Assembly (NCBI GenBank): GCA_947041165.1
Contig: CAMRCY010000002.1
Location: 1 to 64,000, forward strand
Direction of reading: 5' to 3'
Source: an uncultured Deferribacteraceae bacterium
GTDB taxonomy: Bacteria > Chrysiogenota > Deferribacteres > Deferribacterales > Mucispirillaceae
DNA: 64,000 nucleotides
In this document: positions 18,822 to 28,361 of the stretch, piece by piece
How the letters are laid out: each line of letters starts with the position of its first letter
Position numbering within the stretch: position 1 is the stretch's first letter
Notes under the pieces: model-generated
The model's input: only the letters and a program-made list of their open reading frames with translations
The model's database searches: none
What the model was told of the DNA's origin: nothing
Program-made: the position numbers and the translations under genes

Positions 18822-20441
18822 ATGCTTAAATTATTTTTCTCACTTTCAATTATATTCTTATACTCAATCAACTCATATGCATTATCAAAAGAAGAAATCG
18901 CTGGCGGTTCAATTAATGCTGTCAACTTCGTTGCTGAAAAACTGTTCGGAAAATCAATCAGATATAATCAAACTTATGGCGACAGTAAAACTGTTGATAA
19001 TAAGAGTGTTGTTGATATTAATATTGATAATATGAGTGCCGACATAATAGTCGTTGATAATCAAACTGCTAACAACCAAATAATTGATAACAAAACATCT
19101 GATAATCAAACTGCTATCAACGAGGCTGAATTAGCTAAAAATGAAGAGGCGATTAAAGAAGCTAATAGATTGAAAGAAGAAGCCGATGCAAAAGCAAAAG
19201 CTGATGAAAAAGCAAAAACCGATGCAATAGCCATGGCTGATGAAAAAGCAAAAGCCGACGCAAAAGCCATGGCTGATGAAAAAGCAAAAGCCGACGCAAA
19301 AGCTAGAAATGATGCAAAAGCTAGAAATAAAGCGAACAGTCAAAACAAAACATATATTGCTAATATCTTTACTGAAGACGTTAATAATTTTAAAATAATA
19401 ATATCTGATAGAAAAAATAAAGAAGTGTCTTTATACCAAATAAATAACGACAAACTAAATAGCATATCAAGTTTTCCTGCTATATATGGATCTAACGATG
19501 GCGACAAAATTCTTAGAGGTGACAATAAAACTCCTCAAGGTGTCTATTATATAACTAACTATATCGATGAAAAAACTTTAATTAGAAAATATGGTTCATA
19601 TGCTCCAGTTTACGGTGAAGGGGCATTCCCTCTTGATTATCCTAATCCGATAGATCGTGCTGAAAACAAAACGGGTGGAGGAATTTGGTTACACGGAAAT
19701 AGTGTTGATGCTAAAAATATCACTCAAGGGTGTGTGGCGATTGATAATAAAAACCTTAATATGATGAAGCAACATGTAGCCGTGACAACTCCTGTTATTT
19801 TAACAGATGACGTTATCTATACAACTAAAGAAGAGTATGATAAAGAGAAAGCAAAATTAATATTATTTGCTCATACATTTATTAACGATAGATTAAAATT
19901 AAACAATAATAAAAACGCTATAAGTAATCTTAAAATCCTTACTGATAACGGTGAAGATTATATTATAGATTTTGATGTTGATAGCTGTATAAACGGGAAT
20001 ATATTATACAATAATATAAAATACTACTTCTCTGATAATGGAAATAGCTTAAAATTACTAGATCAAAAAATCACTTCATTAAAAATTGATGGAACAAAAT
20101 ATCAAGAGATTGAAAATTTTGCAAACAAATGGGCTGCTGCTTGGAAATCTCAAAATATTAACACTTACCTATCTCATTACTCTGAAAAATTTAGATCTGG
20201 TAATCGTAACTTTCAACAATTGAAAAAATACAAAACTGCAATTTTTAAAAGAAATAGTGGACGACCAGTTAACATAAAAATTGAAGTTAATAAAATATGG
20301 ATAAGTAAAGGTAAAATATTTGTACAGTTAAAACAACAGTACTCATCTAGATATATAAACAATACTGGGTATAAAACATTACAATTAATTGGTTGTAACG
20401 GTGATTATTCTATCGTTAAAGAAAGTTGGAATAAATTATGA
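18822..20441 (+). CDS. L,D-transpeptidase/carboxypeptidase, Csd6-like
   Basis: A 539 aa exported protein with a signal peptide (about 1-20) and an Asn/Asp-rich then KA-rich low-complexity stretch (55-175), including three 36 bp DNA repeats at 19203-19310. The YkuD catalytic domain spans about 188-335, with H291 (WLHGNS) and C304 (QGCVAI). A C-terminal NTF2-like domain (about 420-539) follows. This YkuD plus NTF2 layout is that of Helicobacter Csd6 and Campylobacter Pgp2, which trim peptidoglycan tetrapeptides to tripeptides and set helical cell shape. A GGGGAC ribosome site precedes the ATG. The stop overlaps the next gene by 4 bp. Confidence 0.85.
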   Translation: MLKLFFSLSIIFLYSINSYALSKEEIAGGSINAVNFVAEKLFGKSIRYNQTYGDSKTVDNKSVVDINIDNMSADIIVVDNQTANNQIIDNKTSDNQTAINEAELAKNEEAIKEANRLKEEADAKAKADEKAKTDAIAMADEKAKADAKAMADEKAKADAKARNDAKARNKANSQNKTYIANIFTEDVNNFKIIISDRKNKEVSLYQINNDKLNSISSFPAIYGSNDGDKILRGDNKTPQGVYYITNYIDEKTLIRKYGSYAPVYGEGAFPLDYPNPIDRAENKTGGGIWLHGNSVDAKNITQGCVAIDNKNLNMMKQHVAVTTPVILTDDVIYTTKEEYDKEKAKLILFAHTFINDRLKLNNNKNAISNLKILTDNGEDYIIDFDVDSCINGNILYNNIKYYFSDNGNSLKLLDQKITSLKIDGTKYQEIENFANKWAAAWKSQNINTYLSHYSEKFRSGNRNFQQLKKYKTAIFKRNSGRPVNIKIEVNKIWISKGKIFVQLKQQYSSRYINNTGYKTLQLIGCNGDYSIVKESWNKL

Positions 20442-22207
20442 TTACAAGAATAATATCTATTATTTTTGTAATACTTATAACAACCTCAACAACAGAAGCA
20501 TCAGATATTGAACGACCTTCTACCGTTAAAAAAACTTACTATGCTAATACTGAATTTCCACTCGTTGCATACTATGTATATGGTAGACAAGATGGCCCAA
20601 CAGCTCTTATAATAGGCGGTATACAAGGTGATGAACCAGGTGGCTATCTTGCAGCTGAAGCATTAACTAACCTTACACTCGCAAAAGGTAATCTCATTGT
20701 AATACCTAGAACAAACAGAAACGCTGTAGCTAAAAATGTTCGTGGAATTGATTTTGACATGAATAGATTATTCTCAGATATATCAGATGAAAATCCACAA
20801 GCAGAAACTGATTCCGAAAGAGCTATTAAAAAAATTGTCGAACTTATGGCATCTGCTGATCTCTTCCTAAACCTTCATGATGGATATGGGTTTCATAAAG
20901 ATAGATATATAAACGAAATACATAACGAAAATAGATTCGGTCAATCTGTAATTATAGATATCGATGAATATAGTTGTAACGATAAAACATTCACACTTAT
21001 GGCTAATGCTAACCATGTATTAAAAAGAGTTAATGAAAAAATTCCTAATAATATGTATCACCTCTACCTGTTCAACACTCGCACAACTGAGCCTGACTCT
21101 AAACATAAAAGTATGCTTAAAGCATCTACGTGGTATGCATTAAGCAAACTATGTGTACCAGCTTATGCGATTGAAGGATCTAAAAATACAAGAAATATTA
21201 GTGAAAGAGTAAGGTATCATCTATACGCTGTAAAAGAGTTTCTTGATCTATATAATATAGAGTATGAAATTGAACCTGTAACCAATAATGAGCCGAAACT
21301 AATCTCTGCTATCATCAACATAGATGGAAAAGGATATGTTATTAATGAAAATAATAGCATATATATTAAACCTGAAAAATTGCTGGAAATAGTATATATA
21401 GACTCAAACTTCAGACAAGGTATCACTGTAGATATTCTTGAATATGGAAGTTACAACGATATAAATAAAAGTTTTGTTATAGGTAAAAACACAACTATTG
21501 TTCTTAAAAAAGATAATAAAATATTTGCACAAATACCTGTGAATGTAGATAAATCTCTATCTACTGAGGTTAGTGTTATCGGAAATAAAGGTACTCGTAA
21601 TCTAACTTCACAACAGTTTGCAGAGGTTTTTAATGTCACAAATTATATATTAGCATCAACTATGCAAAATAATACAAGTGATCAAAACACACTTATATCT
21701 TTTCAAAGCTTGAGAGATAAATATACAAATGGAAACAATTATAATACTGTTAGAGTTGCTCCTAAAAAGATAAAACCTAAAATTGTTGCAAAAACAGACT
21801 CTACTAAAATTAATATTATGCCTGAGGCAAAGCCTGATAAACCGAAAAAACTTGAGAATATTAACTCTTATAATTCAAAATATGTTTTTCTAATTGAAGT
21901 TGATAAAAAAAGAATGTTTGTTAAAGACGGTGAAACTTTAAAACTTGAAACTCCTTACAAAATTAATTTAATCGAAACTTATAAAAGAGATAATGATGGC
22001 AAATATCAACCGTTAGATTTAATCATTAATTTCAAAGGCTGGTATCCTGAAGGAGCTGAAAATAATGGTGATGATAGAGGGTATATAGTTAATATTCCTA
22101 ATAGTAGATTTATGAAAAAATATTCAATTATTAAAGGTAAAAACACCTACCCTGTTGAAGCTAAAAACAGAAACAAATCAATTGCTAATTTCTTTATAGA
22201 ATTTTAA
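20438..22207 (+). CDS. D,L-carboxypeptidase, Csd4/Pgp1-like (peptidase M99)
   Basis: A 589 aa exported metallopeptidase. The signal peptide covers about 1-21. Zinc ligands by comparison with Csd4 are Q63 and E66 in GGIQGDEPGG and H147 in LNLHDG. Glutamine instead of histidine as first ligand is the hallmark of this family. The catalytic domain ends near residue 275. The remaining 300 residues form beta-rich domains, with a final segment (about 490-589) typical of long family members. It follows the Csd6-like gene with a 4 bp overlap. Known family activity is cutting tripeptide to dipeptide side chains, acting after Csd6. Confidence 0.87.
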   Translation: MITRIISIIFVILITTSTTEASDIERPSTVKKTYYANTEFPLVAYYVYGRQDGPTALIIGGIQGDEPGGYLAAEALTNLTLAKGNLIVIPRTNRNAVAKNVRGIDFDMNRLFSDISDENPQAETDSERAIKKIVELMASADLFLNLHDGYGFHKDRYINEIHNENRFGQSVIIDIDEYSCNDKTFTLMANANHVLKRVNEKIPNNMYHLYLFNTRTTEPDSKHKSMLKASTWYALSKLCVPAYAIEGSKNTRNISERVRYHLYAVKEFLDLYNIEYEIEPVTNNEPKLISAIINIDGKGYVINENNSIYIKPEKLLEIVYIDSNFRQGITVDILEYGSYNDINKSFVIGKNTTIVLKKDNKIFAQIPVNVDKSLSTEVSVIGNKGTRNLTSQQFAEVFNVTNYILASTMQNNTSDQNTLISFQSLRDKYTNGNNYNTVRVAPKKIKPKIVAKTDSTKINIMPEAKPDKPKKLENINSYNSKYVFLIEVDKKRMFVKDGETLKLETPYKINLIETYKRDNDGKYQPLDLIINFKGWYPEGAENNGDDRGYIVNIPNSRFMKKYSIIKGKNTYPVEAKNRNKSIANFFIEF

Positions 22208-22227
22208 TTATCAGCATATAAATACAA

Positions 22228-22845
22228 ATGAATATATTAAACCTTGATAAGTTTTCAATATATCTTATATTAGAAACATCAGCATTAAAAACTAAACTTG
22301 AAGATTTTATAGATCAGGTAGTAGATGCTGGCGTATCAATAATACAGTTAAGAGATAAAGGTTGTTCTGAAAATGAACGGTACCATACATCTTTAAAACT
22401 TAGCCAACTTCTTGAAAATAAAAGTTGTAAATTGATAATCAACGATAGTATCGATATCGCATTATCCGTAAATGCTGATGGAGTTCATTTAGGCATTAAA
22501 GATACTCCGATTGATGAAGTTAAATTAAAATATCCTAACTTGATTTTGGGATACTCATGCAACAATATTCATGATGTCGAGATCGCTAATCAATATGCAG
22601 ATTATATAGGTATCGGACCTGCATTTAAAAGTAGCACTAAGCTTGATACAAGAGAAATTCTTTCAATTGAAGAAATAAATCAGTTGTCAAGAAAATCTAT
22701 CCACCCTTCTTTTGCTATCGGAGGAATTAACGATCTTAATATAGATGTAATACGAAATAACACATCCGTAAGTGGTGTAGCAATTTCGTCATACATAACA
22801 TCAACTCTTACGCCATACGACACTGTTTCCAGATTGCTGAGGTAG
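22228..22845 (+). CDS. thiE: Thiamine-phosphate synthase
   Basis: Joins HMP-pyrophosphate and hydroxyethylthiazole phosphate to thiamine phosphate. It is 205 aa, a TIM-barrel of family length. The motifs IIQLRDK, LIINDSIDIAL, ADGVHLG and IGPAFKSSTK match ThiE substrate loops. It begins 20 bp after the Csd4-like gene and 7 bp before thiL, so it is likely in the same transcript. No TPP riboswitch fits in the short upstream gap. Confidence 0.93.
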   Translation: MNILNLDKFSIYLILETSALKTKLEDFIDQVVDAGVSIIQLRDKGCSENERYHTSLKLSQLLENKSCKLIINDSIDIALSVNADGVHLGIKDTPIDEVKLKYPNLILGYSCNNIHDVEIANQYADYIGIGPAFKSSTKLDTREILSIEEINQLSRKSIHPSFAIGGINDLNIDVIRNNTSVSGVAISSYITSTLTPYDTVSRLLR

Positions 22846-22852
22846 ATTATTT

Positions 22853-23785
22853 ATGAAAGAATTCGAGTTTATAAAACTTATGACATTAGAATTTGGCGGA
22901 GGCATATCTGGTATCGGAGATGATGCTGCTTTATTTGATGACACTCATATTGTTACGAATGACATGTTGATAGAGAACACACACTTTCTTCCTACAACAC
23001 CTATTGACTATGTTATCAATAAACTTTTTACATCAAACGTATCTGATATCGCTGCGATGGGTGGAAAAGCAAAATATGCAATACTATCTATCGCCACTGA
23101 TAACGAACTAAAGTTAGATAAAATTGTTCCAGCTTTAAAATCGCTTTGCGAAAGATATAATATAAAACTGATCGGTGGGGACACTTGTTATAACTCATTC
23201 GGGCTGATCTTATCTATGACGTTAATCGGCACTAAACCGAAAAATCTTTTAACTAGATCTAAAGCATCACCTGGAGATCTATTATTTCTATCTCGTCCAA
23301 TTGGTAAAGCTAAAATATCTTTAGAAACAGAGTTAGGATTATCACAATACAACTGCGATCCTTACTATCATTATAAACTTGAAGCTGAAGATAAATTAGG
23401 TGAAATTCTTGGCACTATACCTGATGTTACATCGTGCATAGATATCTCGGATGGACTTGGAAGAGATGCTGCACATATATCTAGAATGAGTGGTGTGAAA
23501 GTTATTATATATGACAACTATCTGCCTTATGCATATTTAGGGAAATTTCATATAAATAAACAGAGCTATATTTTAACATCTGGAGAAGAGTATGCACTTC
23601 TATTTACTATATCCAAAAATGTAATTGAAGATGTTATACCTAAAATTGTTTCATCATCAGGTTGTAACGACATCATACTTATTGGTAAAATAGAACAAGG
23701 TAGTGGAACATTTTTAAAATGTGAAAACGGTATGATGAAAGATATCTCAACTGCTGGATTTGAACACTTCAATAAAAATAGATAA
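22853..23785 (+). CDS. thiL: Thiamine-monophosphate kinase
   Basis: Phosphorylates thiamine phosphate to thiamine diphosphate, the cofactor needed by IlvB encoded further on. It is 310 aa. The PurM-like ATP site shows as GIGDDAAL at about 21-28 and MLIENTHF at 43-50, with GGDTCYNS near 107 and DISDGLGRDAAHI near 197. It lies directly after thiE, so the two consecutive steps are encoded together. Confidence 0.95.
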   Translation: MKEFEFIKLMTLEFGGGISGIGDDAALFDDTHIVTNDMLIENTHFLPTTPIDYVINKLFTSNVSDIAAMGGKAKYAILSIATDNELKLDKIVPALKSLCERYNIKLIGGDTCYNSFGLILSMTLIGTKPKNLLTRSKASPGDLLFLSRPIGKAKISLETELGLSQYNCDPYYHYKLEAEDKLGEILGTIPDVTSCIDISDGLGRDAAHISRMSGVKVIIYDNYLPYAYLGKFHINKQSYILTSGEEYALLFTISKNVIEDVIPKIVSSSGCNDIILIGKIEQGSGTFLKCENGMMKDISTAGFEHFNKNR

Positions 23786-23880
23786 GCTTTTTTTCTAGTA
23801 AAAAAATGACAAAAACATTATACTATTTAAGTAATTCTTTTTGTTAATCTCTAATTAGTAATAAAATTTAAGGAACTATA

Positions 23881-25398
23881 ATGGTTATTAAGCTATCCAA
23901 AATTATAGATAAAGCAACTTTACCTCTGATATTTAGAAATATCTACAATCTAGAGGCGAATGAGTTTACTATCGATTCAAACAAAGATTATAACTTTGTG
24001 AAAATAGATACAAACAAAAATATAGATACTATCTTAAAAATTGATATATTGCAAAGTGGTTTTTACGCAGCCTTAACGTTGCTTCCTCCTATCAATATTG
24101 AAACTCGCATGGATAAAAAAACTATTATCGGTATAATTACTGATGATTATAAAATTGAAGAAAAATATATTAATGATCAAATTCTTGATACATTACTTGA
24201 ATCATACAACAATAACATATTAGTGTTTAGAGAAATATTTGCAGATGGAGTGCCTCCAAAAAGAGGTACTAATGTTAGTATAAAAGTATATTTTGATTTA
24301 GAGATATCAAAACCAAAAGTTTTAGCTAATGGACAAGTTAATTTCAAAGATCTTAAACAATATGTTTTTGTAAAAGAAGGAGATATCCTTTTAAAAAAGA
24401 CACACCCAATAGAAGGCATTCCTGGTGTATCTGTTAACGGAAAAGAACTTCCTCCACCACCTGTTAAAAATAAAGAGATAAACGCATTGACAGGTGTCAC
24501 TGTTAGCGAAGACGGCACAACCTATACGGCAGCATACGCTGGACAACTTCTTTTCTATAACGACAACATTACAATTAATCCATTTTTAACAATCACCGGT
24601 AACCTTGATTACAAATCTGGAAACATAGTATTTGGTGGGACAGTTGATGTTACAGGTGACGCTCTAGCAGGATTTTCTATAAATGCAGACAATATTATTA
24701 TCCAAGGTATATATGAAGATGCGATATTGAATGCTGAAAACTCTATCAGTATCAAAACTGGAATAAAAGGTAAAAACAAAAATGGTGAAATTGTTGCTAA
24801 AGGCACAGTTTTTTCTAGATATGCAGAGAATGCAAAAATAAATACTTTTGGTGATGTTGAGATAGAAAAATATTGCTATAACTCAGATATTGTTGCCAAT
24901 AGAATTATATGTAATTCATCTGCATCGGTTGTGGTTGGTGGAAAATTAATTGCAACTTCTGAGATAAATCTTTTTAGCGCTGGATCAAAAGGTAGCAATG
25001 ATATGTTACTTCATGCTGGCATATCACCAACTCATAAAAAAGAAGCAGAAAAGTTAATTACTGAAATAGATAAATTAAATAAATCTATGAATGAGATGAA
25101 AAATGTTTTATCTAAATTAGATTTAACAGATCCAAATATTATAAACAATCCGAAAGTTAAAAAAATATTAGATGCGATAAAGGTTTTAAAAACTCGTCTA
25201 CCAGCTATTCAAGATAAGTATAATGAGCATAAGAAAAAATCTGTTAATATAGATGCTACAATTATAATCAATGGAGTGATCCACCCTGGAGTGACTATAA
25301 AATTTGTTGACTCATTTATGATCGTACCAACTGAGATGAGTAAGGTTAAATTTTATTACGATAAACTTAGTAGTGAAATTAAATTTGTGAATTTATAA
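23881..25398 (+). CDS. FapA (DUF342) domain protein
   Basis: A 505 aa cytosolic protein with an N-terminal non-conserved region (1-140), then the FapA domain with its glycine-rich right-handed beta-helix: PIEGIPGVSVNGK, LTITGNLDYKSGNIVFGG, VDVTGDALAG and YSKAKINTFGD-like turns. A coiled coil follows at about 385-450, then a final beta-helix strand (INGVIHPGV). FapA proteins are polymerising or envelope-associated factors of uncertain role (Vibrio FapA regulates glucose PTS, and homologues occur near flagellar genes). It is preceded by a 95 bp spacer. Confidence 0.8.
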   Translation: MVIKLSKIIDKATLPLIFRNIYNLEANEFTIDSNKDYNFVKIDTNKNIDTILKIDILQSGFYAALTLLPPINIETRMDKKTIIGIITDDYKIEEKYINDQILDTLLESYNNNILVFREIFADGVPPKRGTNVSIKVYFDLEISKPKVLANGQVNFKDLKQYVFVKEGDILLKKTHPIEGIPGVSVNGKELPPPPVKNKEINALTGVTVSEDGTTYTAAYAGQLLFYNDNITINPFLTITGNLDYKSGNIVFGGTVDVTGDALAGFSINADNIIIQGIYEDAILNAENSISIKTGIKGKNKNGEIVAKGTVFSRYAENAKINTFGDVEIEKYCYNSDIVANRIICNSSASVVVGGKLIATSEINLFSAGSKGSNDMLLHAGISPTHKKEAEKLITEIDKLNKSMNEMKNVLSKLDLTDPNIINNPKVKKILDAIKVLKTRLPAIQDKYNEHKKKSVNIDATIIINGVIHPGVTIKFVDSFMIVPTEMSKVKFYYDKLSSEIKFVNL

Positions 25399-25496
25399 AT
25401 AGATTATCGTATGATTACAGTTTTATTACAGTTTGAGAATTGAATATTTTTATAATATTACTATTTGATATTGTTCATGGCTGTATGGCTGTATTA

Positions 25497-25645
25497 TTTA
25501 CGACTATCACGATTTTATAGTTTTACGTCTTTCAAGCATTACTGTTTGATTATGTTTTATTATGCTTTTATTTGCTTTACGACTATCACGATTTTATAGT
25601 TTTACGTCTTTCAATCATTACTGTTTGATTATGTTTTATTTGCTT
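25497..25645. repeat. Direct tandem repeat, two 79 bp units
   Basis: Copies at 25497 and 25576 begin tttacgactatcacgatttt and are nearly identical until the second tails off near 25645. They lie in the 601 bp convergent spacer 25399-25999 between the FapA gene and dnaB. The rest of that spacer holds the 46 bp array listed next and otherwise featureless AT-rich DNA. No terminator was recognised for either gene. Confidence 0.9.
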
Positions 25646-25770
25646 GATATTGTTTTCATATAATTTTATAAATGTTACAGTTAGAAAACTTAATATGATT
25701 TTGTAATAAAACATAGCATTGAATTTTTTACAACTAACCCAACTTATAGCACAATCTACAACCTTAATAA

Positions 25771-25920
25771 TTTACAACTTACACTCAAGCTTAACACATA
25801 ATCTAAGCAATTATAATTTACAATTTATACTCAAGATTAATCCATAATCTAAGCAACTATAAATTACAATTTACACTCAAGATTAATCAATAATCTATAC
25901 AACTAGAATTTACAATCTGT
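25771..25920. repeat. Tandem repeat, 46 bp unit, about 3.3 copies
   Basis: Units start at 25771, 25817, 25863 and 25909 and carry tttacaatttayactcaag followed by attaatccataatctaagc. The period is a constant 46 bp. It is the second array in the convergent FapA-dnaB spacer and is unrelated in sequence to the 79 bp repeat beside it. Confidence 0.88.
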
Positions 25921-25999
25921 TCTAATTTCAAAACCTATCATAGCTTTACAATCCAAAACAAGTCCCGCTTATCCCACTTATAAATTACCACTATCTCTA

Positions 26000-27421
26000 T
26001 CAATCATTGCTCTTCTTCGATTTACCTGCTGGCTTACTACTCTCTTTAAGTGCTCTATAAGCATCCACATCAATAGGTGTTTTGCCGAACTTCGTAAATT
26101 GAGCATCATATTGCAGATACACTACACCCGTTGCACCGTTTCTGTGCTTAGCTAAATGTATCTCTGCAGTATTTGGAAATAGAGTGTCTTTGTTGTATAT
26201 CACATCTCTATAAATGAACATAATCAAATCCGCATCTTGCTCAATCGCACCTGATTCTCGTAAATCTGATAGCATAGGTTTATTATCTGTTCTATGCTCA
26301 ACAGCTCTATTAACCTGTGCAAACGCAACAACTGGAATATTAAGCTCTTTTGCTAATGATTTTAACGATCGTGAAATCTCTGAAATTTGTTGCTCTCTTA
26401 CAACGATAGATTTATCATGTCCCATAAGTTGCAAGTAATCCACAAAAATAATATCAAGATTATCTCGCTGTTTTAACTTTCTACATTTTGATCTAATCTG
26501 ATTAACCGTTATACTTCCTGAGTCATCAAGATAGATGTTAAGTTTAACAAGTTTAGCGTAACACTCACTTATTTTTTTCCAGTCTTCATTATTGAAATTA
26601 CCCGTTCTTAATTTAGATAAACTAATCTCGCCTTCAGACGATATTATCCTGTTTATAAGCTGATTGTTAGGCATCTCGAGTGAGAAAAATGCAGAGGTTT
26701 TTCCAGCAAGTGCAACATTATACAACACATTTAAACCAAAAGATGTTTTACCCATCCCAGGTCTTCCTGCTATAATAATAAGATCAGAATTTTGAAAACC
26801 GTTAGTCAACTTATCAAGATCAGCGTAGCCTGACGGCACACCACTTATATCTTTATCATCGCCTTGTCGACTATACAACTCTTCTAATAACTTAAAACTT
26901 TCAACTGATAAAGACTCTACGTGGCTTAGATCAGTTTTAAGTCGCTTGTTTGAGATATTGTATACTATAGATTGTGATTTATCGAGCAACTCATCAATAG
27001 GTTCAATGGTATTATATCCCATCTCTGTGATCTCTGACCCAGCAGATATCATCGCTCGAAGAGTGGCTTTCTCTTTAACAGTTGTTGCATAACCAACAAC
27101 GTTTGCAGCATTAGGTATGATCTCAATCAAATCCCTAAGAAATGCAGCACCACCTGCTTTATCGAGCGAGTCGGTATCCTTCAACTTAGATATTAATGTT
27201 ACTAAATCTAACGGTTGATTAGTTCTGTTCAGTTCTAAAAAAATAGCAAAGATGAAGCCATTAGCTGGATGATAAAAATCATCCACCTCTATAACTCCAA
27301 TAACTTCATCAATCGCTTTTTGATCAATAAGTATCGAAGCTAAAACCGCTTGTTCTGACTCAATACTGTGTGGCGGAACTGATCTTAACTTCTTAACTGT
27401 TCTCTCTTCTTTACTCTTCAT
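26000..27421 (-). CDS. dnaB: Replicative DNA helicase DnaB
   Basis: Hexameric 5'-3' replicative helicase of 473 aa. The N-terminal domain (20-120) starts at PPHSIESEQAVL. The RecA-like domain has Walker A GRPGMGKTS at 219-227, Walker B DIIFVDYLQLM, the RSLKSLAKEL segment, and SDLRESGAIEQDADLI with the arginine-finger region. The start overlaps the rplI end by 11 bp. No intein is present. Confidence 0.98.
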   Translation of the reverse strand: MKSKEERTVKKLRSVPPHSIESEQAVLASILIDQKAIDEVIGVIEVDDFYHPANGFIFAIFLELNRTNQPLDLVTLISKLKDTDSLDKAGGAAFLRDLIEIIPNAANVVGYATTVKEKATLRAMISAGSEITEMGYNTIEPIDELLDKSQSIVYNISNKRLKTDLSHVESLSVESFKLLEELYSRQGDDKDISGVPSGYADLDKLTNGFQNSDLIIIAGRPGMGKTSFGLNVLYNVALAGKTSAFFSLEMPNNQLINRIISSEGEISLSKLRTGNFNNEDWKKISECYAKLVKLNIYLDDSGSITVNQIRSKCRKLKQRDNLDIIFVDYLQLMGHDKSIVVREQQISEISRSLKSLAKELNIPVVAFAQVNRAVEHRTDNKPMLSDLRESGAIEQDADLIMFIYRDVIYNKDTLFPNTAEIHLAKHRNGATGVVYLQYDAQFTKFGKTPIDVDAYRALKESSKPAGKSKKSND

Positions 27422-27860
27422 CTTTAATTATTGTAACTTTAAATACACTTTTAATTTCTTTGAAGATTTTAACTTTAACTTCATGAGTACCAAGATCTTT
27501 AATAGGCTCTTTCATATCAAGAAGTTTTTTATCAAGTGTGATACCTTTCTCATTAATTGCATCAGCGATCTCTTGAGATGTTACTGCGCCATATAATTTA
27601 CCAGTTTCGCCAGCTTTACGTTTGAACTCTAAATGTATAGCTTTTAATTTATTTGCTAAATCTCCAGCAGATTTAATTCTGTCTTCATCTTTCTTTTTAA
27701 TCTCTGCTAATCTTTTCTCTAATCTTTTAAGATTAGAAACAGTTGCTTGAACTGCAATACCTTTACTGATAAGGAAGTTATCTGCATAACCTTTCTTTAC
27801 TTCCTTAATATCTCCCTCATGAGCAACATCTGCTAAATCAGCCAAAAAAATAACTTTCAT
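27411..27860 (-). CDS. rplI: Large ribosomal subunit protein bL9
   Basis: A 149 aa 50S protein. The N-terminal domain carries the VAHEGDIKEVKKGYADNFLI-type signature and is joined to the C-terminal domain by a long charged helix (about 55-80), as usual. It is translationally coupled with recX (4 bp overlap) and dnaB (11 bp overlap). rpsF, ssb and rpsR, its usual neighbours, are missing here. Confidence 0.97.
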   Translation of the reverse strand: MKVIFLADLADVAHEGDIKEVKKGYADNFLISKGIAVQATVSNLKRLEKRLAEIKKKDEDRIKSAGDLANKLKAIHLEFKRKAGETGKLYGAVTSQEIADAINEKGITLDKKLLDMKEPIKDLGTHEVKVKIFKEIKSVFKVTIIKDEE

Positions 27861-28309
27861 TTTAAAAAATCCTCTCTCTTTACTATTTTCACAATATCTG
27901 AAATATGATACCCTCTATTCTTCAGATAGTTCAACGTTCGTATATACAACTTCTCTCTATCTTCAACATTTTTATCAACAAATTTAAGTTTAAAAGAGTT
28001 TATCTTTTCTGCTATATCAATACCGTCTTCAAACGCAACAGTATCAATAAAATCAGAGCTAATATTCTTAACTCCCCTCTCAAACAATTTGTTCGATATA
28101 TAGTATCTACCATACCCCGATCTTAACTTATAACTTACATAATTTCTAACTACTTTATCATCATCTAAATAATTTAGATCAATCAACTTATCTACAACAG
28201 CTAGACTATCTTTATACGAAAACTTCTTCGTCACTTTATCGATTATTTCAGATGTGAGATAATCACGTCTGCTTAATAATCTAAAACAGTATTTTAATAC
28301 ATCTTTCAT
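27857..28309 (-). CDS. recX: RecA regulator RecX
   Basis: A 150 aa, highly basic, helical-repeat protein that caps RecA filaments. The segments RLLSRRDYLTSEI, VVDKLIDLNYLDDDKVVRNYV and KLRSGYGRYYISNKLFERGV follow the three-helix RecX repeats. It lies 52 bp after recA, the usual order, so it is expected to be expressed from the recA promoter by read-through. Confidence 0.9.
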   Translation of the reverse strand: MKDVLKYCFRLLSRRDYLTSEIIDKVTKKFSYKDSLAVVDKLIDLNYLDDDKVVRNYVSYKLRSGYGRYYISNKLFERGVKNISSDFIDTVAFEDGIDIAEKINSFKLKFVDKNVEDREKLYIRTLNYLKNRGYHISDIVKIVKREDFLK

Positions 28310-28361
28310 TTATATGCTAGTACCTATATTAAATTGCATCAATATTAATATCCAAATACTC

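Noticed and set aside
22208-22227. TPP riboswitch for thiE/thiL
   Set aside because: The gap before thiE is only 20 bp and no TPP aptamer sequence was seen before the operon start.
24177-24518. 113-codon open frame opposite the FapA gene
   Set aside because: Antisense shadow of a coding frame with conserved FapA motifs, with no ribosome site.
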